From Acidobacteriota bacterium (GTDB taxonomy: Bacteria > Acidobacteriota > Blastocatellia > Pyrinomonadales > Pyrinomonadaceae), in the NCBI GenBank assembly GCA_023436495.1, contig JAEZIT010000134.1:1-10385 (forward strand): 10,385 nt of DNA, in the 5' to 3' direction. The position numbers and the translations under genes are program-made. The notes beneath the pieces were generated by a model, which was not told the origin of the DNA, did not search any database, and was given only the letters and a program-made list of their open reading frames with translations. This document shows, piece by piece, positions 1 through 6,042 of the stretch. Position 1 is the first letter of the stretch. Each line of letters starts with the position of its first letter.

Positions 1-395
1 CTGATCGACATCTCATTGAACGCCCCGACCGACGCCCGCAGCACGCCCGGCCTGAAGAACATCGTCCCGAAATCGACCGCCGCCCTCACGAACATCTCGC
101 CGAACCCGGTCCCGACCAGGTCCGGCCTCGCCGCTCCGAAAACATCCAGGGCGTCACCCGAATATTCAATGCCGCCCGCCCGCGCCTTCTCGCCGTAACA
201 TAAGTAAGCAATGAGGTTATCGTCCTCGTCCGTCACCGCAAGGTAAAGATTCCCCGGCTCCACCAACTCCGCGACCGCCTCTTCCTCACCGTCCATCCCG
301 CGCCCATAAACATCCAAAGGCGCTTCATACCGCCAGGACACGATCTCCCGCGCCTCCGCCTCCGTCATCTTGCTGAAACTGAATTTAGCGTTCAT
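1..395 (-). CDS. GNAT-family N-acetyltransferase, C-terminus outside the window
   Basis: The minus-strand frame opens with ATG at 395 and stays open to base 1, giving 131 codons with no stop. The protein resembles the RimI/RimJ-like GNAT acetyltransferases, which move an acetyl group from acetyl-CoA to an amine. It shows an N-terminal 'IVSWRYEAP...VY' stretch (residues 18-30), a strand at 'LIAYLCYGE' (61-69), and the acetyl-CoA pyrophosphate-binding loop 'RPDLVGTGFG' (90-99, matching R/QxxGxG) followed by a helix. A final 'LRASVGAFNEMSI' matches the usual 'LRLxVxxFNxRAI' before the last strand. The C-terminal end is missing. A purine-rich stretch just before the ATG (GAAGAGAG on the minus strand) may serve as ribosome binding site. 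It lies 51 bp downstream of the M20 gene on the same strand and is probably the last known member of that unit. The substrate cannot be told from sequence. Confidence 0.85.
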   Translation of the reverse strand, partial: MNAKFSFSKMTEAEAREIVSWRYEAPLDVYGRGMDGEEEAVAELVEPGNLYLAVTDEDDNLIAYLCYGEKARAGGIEYSGDALDVFGAARPDLVGTGFGEMFVRAAVDFGTMFFRPGVLRASVGAFNEMSI

Positions 396-446
396 CCTAT
401 CTCTCTTCCCGCATCCCGATCATCCGGCGTCCCGCCTCTTCGGTAT

Positions 447-1448
447 TTAGCGCACCAAAAGTTTCTTCGCGAGCCCGACATACAAATCGACCGCGCGCTC
501 AAGGTCCTTCTTCATCACAAATTCGTCCTTCGTATGCGCCACCAGGATCGAACCCGGCCCGAGTAGCAGCGGTTGTCCCCAATTCGTCAGATAAGGAATG
601 TCCGTCGTAAACCGTACGACCTTTTGCTCGAATCCTTCGACCGCGAGCATCCGGACCGGTTCACTGCAGGAAAGGACCTCGATCTCGCCGCGATCGCGCA
701 CGACGCTGCGAAGAGCGTCTTCGATCGGCTCGCGCTCTGTCGTTAGACGAATCGCCAGGCCGGCCTCCGCATTCGGCGGTATAACGTTCAGCGCCGTCCC
801 GCCGCCGATCGTTCCGATATTCACGGTCGTCTCGCCAAAAAACTCGTCCGCTGGAAAACGCGTGTTCCTGACATCGCCGAGAATATCCAGAAGCTTTTCT
901 ATCGCCGAATCGCCCTCTTCCGGATACGCCGAATGCGCCGCCTTTCCCGAAGTCTTGATCTTCACCCGAAACGTCCCCTTCGATCCGATAGCAAGATCCA
1001 AGTCCGTCGGCTCGCCGTTGATCATGTACTCACACTTCTCAGCCATCGGATGCAAGTTCGCGCCTTTCGCACCGGCGGATGTCCGTTCTTCTTCAACGAG
1101 AAACATCAGGCCGATGTCATCGATCTCATCCATTCGCAAGCGTTCCGCAGCGGTGATCTGCGCGGCGATGATTCCCTTCGCGTCGCACGCCCCGCGGCCC
1201 GATATCTTCTCGTCGTCTTCCACCGGCGGAATGAACGGCGGAACCGTGTCCATGTGCGTCGAAAACCATACGCGCGGCGTCTCATTCAAGTACGCGATCA
1301 CGTTGTTCTGATCTTCCGAAACCGGCTGCAGTTCCACCGTCCATCCCAGCCGCTCCAGATGGTCGCGGAGAAAGAACCCGACCGCCTGTTCCTCCCCCGA
1401 CACGGAGGGGATCTCCATCAAGGCTTTTGTAAGTTCGAAAAGTTCCAT
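447..1448 (-). CDS. M20-family metallohydrolase (ArgE/DapE-type deacylase)
   Basis: This is a 333-residue co-catalytic zinc amidohydrolase of peptidase family M20, related to acetylornithine deacetylase, succinyl-diaminopimelate desuccinylase and LysK. Visible landmarks in order: 'STHMDTVP' (63-70) with zinc ligand H65 and catalytic D67; 'GRGACDAKG' (84-92) with bridging D89; 'VEEE' (118-121), the general-base/zinc glutamate pair; 'NGEPTDL' (144-150) with ligand E146; a lid/dimerisation domain containing 'GKAAHSAYPE' (168-177); and a final 'GPGS..VAHTKDE' (297-309) with ligand H305. All expected metal and catalytic residues are therefore present. It is somewhat shorter than classical ArgE or DapE (about 375-400 residues) and nearer LysK. 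It starts 6 bp after the antiporter stop, so translation is probably coupled; the ribosome site is weak. Aspartate kinase two genes upstream makes a lysine/arginine pathway role attractive, but the acyl substrate cannot be assigned. Confidence 0.9.
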   Translation of the reverse strand: MELFELTKALMEIPSVSGEEQAVGFFLRDHLERLGWTVELQPVSEDQNNVIAYLNETPRVWFSTHMDTVPPFIPPVEDDEKISGRGACDAKGIIAAQITAAERLRMDEIDDIGLMFLVEEERTSAGAKGANLHPMAEKCEYMINGEPTDLDLAIGSKGTFRVKIKTSGKAAHSAYPEEGDSAIEKLLDILGDVRNTRFPADEFFGETTVNIGTIGGGTALNVIPPNAEAGLAIRLTTEREPIEDALRSVVRDRGEIEVLSCSEPVRMLAVEGFEQKVVRFTTDIPYLTNWGQPLLLGPGSILVAHTKDEFVMKKDLERAVDLYVGLAKKLLVR

Positions 1449-1454
1449 AACTCG

Positions 1455-3320
1455 CTACGCCAGCCGCTCTATCGCGCTGTCCAGATCTTCTTTTTCTCCA
1501 AGTATCGTCAGCACATCGCCCGCCCTGATCTCCGTCGAACCGCGTGGCGTTATCAGATCGCCGCCGCGGCGGATCGCAACGACGACGCAATTTCCCAGCC
1601 CCAGCGTCGAGAGCCGCTCGCCGCCGCGGAAACGCTTATCGACCACGACCTCGAGCATCTGCTCTTCGCCCATGCCGCGCGAAAGAAAATTGAACAAGCT
1701 CGGCCTCAGAACGAGGTTTTCGAGAATAGTGGCCGTCGCCTGCGGCGGGCTCATTACCTCGATGCCTGCCTGTTCGAAAGCGGCCAAATTCGATGTTGTG
1801 TTAACACGTGCAACAAGCCTTTTTTTCTCGTCTTCTGCGCGTATCGCCTGGCAGACGAGAATGTTCACCTTGTCGCTGGGCGTAGCGACTATCACGCACT
1901 TCGCCTCGTCAAGTCCTGCTTTTCGCAATACGTCCTTATCGGTCGCATCGGCGCAAAACACGCTCGTTCCCCGCATTTCCCGGGCGAGCAAGCAGCTTTC
2001 GGTATCGGTGTCGATCAGAGAGATCGTTTCGCCTGCATCGACCAGCCTTTCACCCAAAAGCCTCGCCGTCTCGTCCGCACCGACGATGATTATATGTTGT
2101 GGCATAACGCTGAAAAATTTTGCCATTCGCCCGGCAAGCGAGCCTTGTGTCGCGACCGTCGCAATGATCACGGCAAAGACCATAGGCGCGAACATCTCTG
2201 CCCCGGGAATGCCGAGATCGGTCATCTCAAGCGCAAAGAACGTCGCGACCGACGCCGCTACTATCCCGCGCGGCCCAAGGAACGAGATGAACCATTTCTC
2301 GTTCGTCCGCAGTTCCGAGCCGAAGGTGGACAAGAACACCCGCACCGGCCTGACCGCGAACATTATCGCCAAAACGACCAGCAGCCCCCGCCAGCCGATC
2401 GATAACAGGTCCGCAACCGCCAGGCCGGCGGCAAGCAGTATAAATACCGTCGATATGGCGAGGCTCGCAAGGTCGCCTTTAAAATGCTCGACCTGTTCCT
2501 TGTGCGGAATGTCCAGAGAACCGATCGTCATTCCCGCGATCGCCGCCGCCATTACGCCGGCCTCGTGGGCCAGATATTCGGCAATAGTGTACGATACCAG
2601 CGCCGCCCCCAGAACGCCGATCCGCGTGAATTTTGACGGCAGCAGCCTGAACCGGTCGGTCAGCAGCCAAACAACGAATGCGACAAAGATGCCGGAAATA
2701 AGCCCCGCCCCGAATGTCCAGAGCCCGTTCGGTATCGCCGCGTTCATGCCCCGCGGTGAGATTATTGCCGTAAACACCAGCGACGCAAGAATTACCCCGA
2801 GCGGGTCAGCGATTATCGATTCGCTTTGCAGCGTCAGTTTCACGCGGCGGTTCACGCGGACCTTTTCGAGGATCGGCGAAATCACCGTTGGCCCCGTGAC
2901 CGAAACGATTGCGCCAAAAAGGAAGCTCAACTCCCATGTCCACCCGAGAAGATAGTGGGCAAGCACGCCTGCAAGCACCGTCGTGATCAGAAGTCCGACC
3001 GTAACCAGTCCGATAACCGCTCGCGAAGCGTGCCGGATCTCCCGAACGTCCAGCATCATCCCGCCTTCAAAGACCACGATCGCTACCGATGCCTTTACCG
3101 CAACCCGCAGGATCTCGCCAAGTACATCGGTCTGGACAAGTCCGAGTCCCGCCTGCCCGAAGAGCAGCCCGGCGAACAGCAGCGGGCCCGTTGCCGGTAT
3201 CGACATCCGCTCGGCCAGTATCTGTGCCGCCGTCCCGATGAGCATCACCAGAACAAGCGTCACAAGCACGGCAAGCACGTGGTCATGTCCATTGAGCTGA
3301 GAAATAAAATTTTCTAGCAA
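1455..3320 (-). CDS. Cation:proton antiporter (NhaP/CPA-type) fused to RCK/TrkA domains
   Basis: This 621-residue protein joins a transporter of about 12 hydrophobic segments (roughly 14-400) to a cytosolic RCK_N (TrkA-N, about 408-525) and RCK_C (TrkA-C, about 553-618) pair. It would exchange Na+ or K+ for protons across the inner membrane, with the RCK part sensing nucleotide or ion state. Antiporter marks are 'VFEGGM' (83-88), 'SVTGPTVISPIL' (140-151), 'ESIIADPLG' (167-175) with the ion-binding D172, and 'LGPRGIVAA' (348-356). The residue before D172 is Ala rather than the Asn of the CPA1 'ND' pair. The first RCK strand reads 'IIIVGADETA' (410-419), so the usual GxGxxG loop is degenerate, while the acidic 'IDTD' (436-439) that would hold the adenine ribose remains. 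The start is uncertain: TTG at 3318-3320 is the first usable codon after an in-frame TAA 9 bp upstream, without a clear ribosome site; GTG at 3276-3278 is an alternative. It lies 33 bp after aspartate kinase. Confidence 0.92.
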   Translation of the reverse strand: MLENFISQLNGHDHVLAVLVTLVLVMLIGTAAQILAERMSIPATGPLLFAGLLFGQAGLGLVQTDVLGEILRVAVKASVAIVVFEGGMMLDVREIRHASRAVIGLVTVGLLITTVLAGVLAHYLLGWTWELSFLFGAIVSVTGPTVISPILEKVRVNRRVKLTLQSESIIADPLGVILASLVFTAIISPRGMNAAIPNGLWTFGAGLISGIFVAFVVWLLTDRFRLLPSKFTRIGVLGAALVSYTIAEYLAHEAGVMAAAIAGMTIGSLDIPHKEQVEHFKGDLASLAISTVFILLAAGLAVADLLSIGWRGLLVVLAIMFAVRPVRVFLSTFGSELRTNEKWFISFLGPRGIVAASVATFFALEMTDLGIPGAEMFAPMVFAVIIATVATQGSLAGRMAKFFSVMPQHIIIVGADETARLLGERLVDAGETISLIDTDTESCLLAREMRGTSVFCADATDKDVLRKAGLDEAKCVIVATPSDKVNILVCQAIRAEDEKKRLVARVNTTSNLAAFEQAGIEVMSPPQATATILENLVLRPSLFNFLSRGMGEEQMLEVVVDKRFRGGERLSTLGLGNCVVVAIRRGGDLITPRGSTEIRAGDVLTILGEKEDLDSAIERLA

Positions 3321-3353
3321 ATCGAGTTACGCGGAATATTTTTTGATTTTATG

Positions 3354-4739
3354 TTAGCACGCCGGTTCGGACCGCTGAAAGAACTCGTTGTGAAGCTTGG
3401 TGATAACGGCAGCGGCGTCGGGTTCCCTCACGACGAACGTCAGATTTACCGCCGACGCTCCGTGCGAGACCAATTCGATATGTACATCGGCTATTGTCGA
3501 AAATATCTTCGACGCCAGCCCCGTTGAGGCACGCAATCCTTCGCCGACGACGCAGATCACGGCGTATCCGGGCTCGACCTCGACGTCGCCGAGCCTCGAT
3601 AGTTCCTCGACGATCTTTTCGAGCGAATCGGTGTTATCCAGCGTAAGCGCGACAGAGACTTCGGATGTCGAGATCACGTCGATGACCGTCCGGTACCGGT
3701 CGAACACTTGAAACAGAGCGCTCATAAACCCGTAACTGCCAAGCATTCGTGCGGACGTTATCCGCAGGATCGTAATGTTCTTCTTCTCGGCGATCGATTT
3801 TATCTTGTTCGGCGCTTCGCCCGAGGCGCTCACGACCATCGTGCCTACTTCGGCCGGCTCGAACGTATTGCAGACGCGCACGGGAATTCCGCAATCGACG
3901 GCGGGTTTTATCGTTTTCGGATGCAGTACCTTGGCTCCGAAATAGGCAAGCTCGGCCGCCTCTTCGTAACTGAGCACCGGTATCGTCCGAGCTTCCCCAC
4001 AGATCCGCGGGTCGCAGGTCATCACGCCTGTAACGTCCGTCCAGATCTGCAATTCCCGCGCGTCCATCGCAGCCGCCACCATCGCCGCCGTATAGTCCGA
4101 TCCGCCGCGTCCGAGCGTCGTCGTCTCGCCCGCGCGGCTCGCGGCTATGAAACCGCCCATTACAGGCACTTCGTTAGAATCAATTACCCGCCCGATCTCC
4201 GCACGAACGAGGCCGCGGGTCTCCTCCCAAAACGGCTGGGCCGCGCCGTATTCGTCGTCGGTCACGATCAGCCGCCGCGAATCCATCTGCCGTGCCGCGA
4301 CGCCTTTGGCCTTCAGCACCTCCGCCAGCAGCCGCGACGAAAGCTGCTCGCCGTAAGACACGACCGCGTCCCTCAGCATCGACAGCGGCAGGCTGCGTCG
4401 CTGGGCGCGCATTAGCAGGTCCGACAGCTCTTCCCTCGCGTATTTCAGCTCCGAATTAAAAGCCGGGCGCGCATCTTCGGGAATGAAGTGCTCGAGAACT
4501 GCCGCATGACGGGCGAAATGCGGTTCGAGCGAGGCAAACGCCGCCGCCGCATCGCCTTTTTTCGCAGTGTCGAAAGCCGCGAGCAGCGCGTCCGTTACTT
4601 TTGTCATCGCCGAAACGACGACGATCGGCCGCGCGTTCGCGTGCATCGAAACGACCTGAAAAACGCGCTCAAAAGCGGCAACGTCGCCTACGGACGTGCC
4701 GCCGAATTTCATGACTGTCGGGCCTTTAGCGTCGCTCAC
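3354..4739 (-). CDS. lysC: Aspartate kinase (monofunctional, tandem ACT domains)
   Basis: Aspartokinase phosphorylates L-aspartate to aspartyl-4-phosphate, the first committed step toward diaminopimelate/lysine, threonine, methionine and isoleucine. The 461-residue protein has the amino-acid kinase fold: 'KFGGTSVGD' (11-19) for ATP and aspartate, 'VSAMTKVTD' (42-50), 'SYGEQLSSRL' (128-137), 'GGFIAAS' (195-201) followed by 'TTLGRGGSDYTAA' (207-219), 'WTDVTGVMTCDPRI' (233-246) and 'FGAKVLHPKTIKPA' (267-280). Two ACT domains follow (about 320-385 and 393-455). The first contains 'SARMLGSYGFMSALF' (329-343), which resembles the lysine-binding region of E. coli LysC-type enzymes, so end-product feedback control is likely. 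There is no homoserine dehydrogenase fusion. The start is GTG at 4737-4739; an in-frame TGA three codons upstream rules out a longer protein, and the N-terminus then matches LysC length. No strong ribosome site is seen. It leads the run of four minus-strand genes and has the repeat array directly upstream. Confidence 0.95.
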   Translation of the reverse strand: MSDAKGPTVMKFGGTSVGDVAAFERVFQVVSMHANARPIVVVSAMTKVTDALLAAFDTAKKGDAAAAFASLEPHFARHAAVLEHFIPEDARPAFNSELKYAREELSDLLMRAQRRSLPLSMLRDAVVSYGEQLSSRLLAEVLKAKGVAARQMDSRRLIVTDDEYGAAQPFWEETRGLVRAEIGRVIDSNEVPVMGGFIAASRAGETTTLGRGGSDYTAAMVAAAMDARELQIWTDVTGVMTCDPRICGEARTIPVLSYEEAAELAYFGAKVLHPKTIKPAVDCGIPVRVCNTFEPAEVGTMVVSASGEAPNKIKSIAEKKNITILRITSARMLGSYGFMSALFQVFDRYRTVIDVISTSEVSVALTLDNTDSLEKIVEELSRLGDVEVEPGYAVICVVGEGLRASTGLASKIFSTIADVHIELVSHGASAVNLTFVVREPDAAAVITKLHNEFFQRSEPAC

Positions 4740-4773
4740 AATTAGTCAGAGGTTCAACTTTTTCTTATGTCTT

Positions 4774-4779
4774 TGTCAA
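4774..4779 (-). promoter_or_regulatory. lysC: Possible -35 hexamer near lysC
   Basis: The minus strand carries a perfect TTGACA here, 34 bp upstream of the lysC GTG. No convincing -10 box sits 16-18 bp downstream (TGAACC is at the 17-bp position), so this could be chance or could need an activator. It lies just outside the 21-bp repeat array, on its lysC side. Confidence 0.2.
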
Positions 4780-4784
4780 GTTTG

Positions 4785-5078
4785 ACTGATGACGAAGGCG
4801 ATTCACGTGAAACTTCTGACGAATCATATGACGAATCTTTCAGATCAAGTGATAAAACTCTCAGATCACGAGATAAAACTCTCAACTCACGTGATAAAAC
4901 CTTTTCCGCATGTGATAAATCCTTCTTCGCAAGTGAAAAAACCTTCTCCGCACGTGATAAATCCTTCTTCGCAAGTGATAAATCCTTCTTCGCACGTGAA
5001 AAAACCTTCTTCGCAAGTGACAAAACCTTTTCCGCAAGTGAAAAAACCTTCTCCGCAGTACGCGAAACCTTTTTTTCT
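4785..5078. repeat. 21-bp tandem repeat array upstream of lysC
   Basis: Thirteen consecutive units of exactly 21 bp run from 4785 to 5057, and a decayed fourteenth occupies 5058-5078. Each unit on the plus strand reads RGTGA (or a close variant), an A-rich stretch of four to six bases, then CCTTCTTCGCA or CCTTTTCCGCA. Units starting at 4890, 4911, 4932, 4953, 4974, 4995, 5016 and 5037 are very alike; those at 4932 and 5037 are identical and those at 4953 and 4974 differ at one base. The five lysC-proximal units (4785-4889) are diverged and end in GATTCA, GAATCA, CAGATCA or CAACTCA instead of TTCGCA. There are no unique spacers, so this is not a CRISPR array. Because 21 is divisible by three, several frames stay open throughout. 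The period equals two helical turns, so each unit shows the same face of the DNA. Coding, protein-binding and leader-RNA roles all remain possible. Confidence 0.95.
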
Positions 5079-5152
5079 AGAGAAGAAATGTTTTTGTCGA
5101 GCGAGAAAATTGATTCCTCACCCGCGGAGACGCTTTATGGAGAAGGGAAAAG

Positions 5153-5158
5153 ATTATA
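5153..5158 (-). promoter_or_regulatory. lysC: Possible -10 box upstream of the array, toward lysC
   Basis: The minus strand reads a perfect TATAAT here (in CTTATAATC), between the SDR stop and the tandem array. I see no good -35 hexamer at 16-18 bp. If it is used, the lysC transcript would start near 5146 and carry a leader of about 400 nt containing the whole 21-bp array. The rest of 5079-5203 holds no gene that I recognise; 5178-5189 can form a small GC hairpin (GGCG/CGCC) without a following T-run. Confidence 0.25.
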
Positions 5159-5203
5159 AGGAGAGGAGTTCGAGTCCGGCGGGACCGCCCCGGCTCGCGC
5201 GGA

Positions 5204-5992
5204 TTACCCGCACAATACAGCGCCGCCATTAATATTCAGGATCTCGCCCGTGATGTGCCGCGACCAATCCGACAGCAAAAAGCATATCGACAGAGCAACG
5301 TCGTCGGACGTCGCCATACGCTGCAGCGGGATCGATCGCACAACGCTCTGTTTGTACGATTCGTCTTCAAACACGGGCCGCACCATCGATGTTTCGATCC
5401 AGCCCGGAGCAACGCAGTTCACCCGTATCTTCGGGCACAATTCCGAAGCCAGCGCTTTCGTGAACGATATCTGCCCGCCCTTCGAAGCAGCGTAATTCGA
5501 ATAGTTCGCTTCGCCGCGCTGCCCGGCGGTCGACGAAACTAACACGATCGAACCGTTCGGCTGTTTCTTCATCGCCGGTACGCAAGCCTTCGTCACGGCC
5601 CACATCGCCTTCAGGTTCGTATTCAGCACGCGGTTCCATGTCTCTTCGGACATCTCCTCTATCGGCGCGCCTTCCCAAATACCCGCGTTGCACACCAGCA
5701 GATCGATCCGGCCGAACTTCTCCAACGCAGCGTTCGCGATCTCCTTCGCCGCCAAAAACTCCGAAACATCCGCCTGCACCGCTATCGCCTCGACGCCCTT
5801 TTCCTCGCAGAGCCTCACCGTCTCATCCGCGTCGGCATGCCTCTCCAAATAATTAACAACAACATTCGCCCCGCCTTCCGCCAGCCTCAAAGCCGTCGCC
5901 CGCCCAACACCACGAGACGCTCCGGTAACGATCGCGGTTTTGCCGGCGAATAAATTTACGGGCAGCGTAATACTTACTGGCAGTTCGTTCAT
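5204..5992 (-). CDS. Classical SDR-family oxidoreductase (FabG-like)
   Basis: This 262-residue protein is a short-chain dehydrogenase/reductase that would interconvert a carbonyl and an alcohol using NAD(P)(H). The Rossmann loop is 'TGASRGVG' (23-30, TGxxxGxG). Further marks are 'ADVS' (74-77, adenine contact), 'CNAG' (101-104), 'NTNL' (124-127) with the structural/catalytic Asn126, Ser154 in 'VSSTAG', and 'YAASK' (167-171) with catalytic Tyr167 and Lys171. The 13-residue Ser-Tyr spacing matches FabG. 'APGWIETSM' (195-203) and the C-terminal 'GEILNINGG' (249-257) complete the classical pattern. The length is normal apart from about 15 extra N-terminal residues before the first strand. The ATG at 5992 is favoured by a strong ribosome site 10 bp upstream. 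It lies 50 bp downstream of the zinc-ribbon gene on the same strand. FabG-like proteins are very diverse, so 3-oxoacyl-ACP reductase is only one option; no fatty-acid genes are adjacent. Confidence 0.93.
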   Translation of the reverse strand: MNELPVSITLPVNLFAGKTAIVTGASRGVGRATALRLAEGGANVVVNYLERHADADETVRLCEEKGVEAIAVQADVSEFLAAKEIANAALEKFGRIDLLVCNAGIWEGAPIEEMSEETWNRVLNTNLKAMWAVTKACVPAMKKQPNGSIVLVSSTAGQRGEANYSNYAASKGGQISFTKALASELCPKIRVNCVAPGWIETSMVRPVFEDESYKQSVVRSIPLQRMATSDDVALSICFLLSDWSRHITGEILNINGGAVLCG

Positions 5993-6002
5993 CGTTGTTT
6001 TA

Positions 6003-6010
6003 CTCCTTCT
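6003..6010 (-). promoter_or_regulatory. Strong ribosome binding site for the SDR gene
   Basis: The minus strand reads AGAAGGAG, ending 10 bp before the ATG at 5992. It is the only clear Shine-Dalgarno sequence I find in the window, and it decides the SDR start. Confidence 0.75.
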
Positions 6011-6021
6011 GGCAAAGCGTC

Positions 6022-6038
6022 CGTTCGATCACCGAACG
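6022..6038. repeat. Short inverted repeat between the zinc-ribbon and SDR genes
   Basis: CGTTCG (6022-6027) and CGAACG (6033-6038) form a perfect 6-bp inverted repeat around a 5-base loop, within the 50-bp gap after the stop of the upstream gene. No T-run follows on either strand, so an intrinsic terminator is not supported. An operator or a chance hairpin is possible. Confidence 0.3.
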
Positions 6039-6042
6039 CCGC

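Larger units (their letters stand above)
4767..5159 (+). other. Possible heptad-repeat ORF across the tandem array (coding status doubtful)
   Basis: An ATG at 4767 opens a 130-codon plus-strand frame. It begins with an acidic, Ser-rich stretch ('MSLSSLTDDEGDSRETSDES') and continues as 7-residue repeats such as 'DKSFFAS' and 'EKTFSAR', ending in a Lys-rich tail. A purine-rich AGAGG lies 14 bp before the ATG, which is far for a ribosome site. The same DNA is also open in a second plus frame (4789-5232, Pro/Lys/Val-rich) and on the minus strand (4754-5023, from a TTG, with units such as 'AKKDLSR' and 'AEKVFSL'). The minus version spaces Leu and Ala three and four residues apart, as a coiled coil would. 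Openness in three frames is expected for a stop-poor 21-bp repeat, so none is convincing as a gene. All lie opposite to or between well-supported minus-strand genes. Confidence 0.15.

Noticed and set aside
933..2405. A 490-codon plus-strand open frame opposite the M20 and antiporter genes, and another of 427 codons at 1672-2955
   Set aside because: Both are antisense shadows of genes with complete family motifs on the minus strand. Their translations are Arg/His/Pro- or Ser/Thr-rich with no recognisable domain, as expected from GC-rich codon bias.
4785..5078. CRISPR array
   Set aside because: The units are contiguous 21-bp copies with no unique spacers, and no cas genes are present.
5168..5177. 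tRNA T-loop-like sequence (GTTCGAGTCC) after the SDR gene
   Set aside because: Only a 3-bp stem can form around it, no matching acceptor, D or anticodon arm lies upstream, and it is therefore neither a tRNA nor a clear tRNA remnant.
5176..5193. Possible terminator hairpin downstream of the SDR gene
   Set aside because: The stem is short (GGCG/CGCC with a small loop) and no T-run follows on the minus strand, so intrinsic termination is not supported.
4740..5203. A lysine riboswitch or other known riboswitch ahead of lysC
   Set aside because: Most of the gap is the simple 21-bp array, and I could not see the conserved multi-helix core of the lysine riboswitch. A covariance-model search would settle it.
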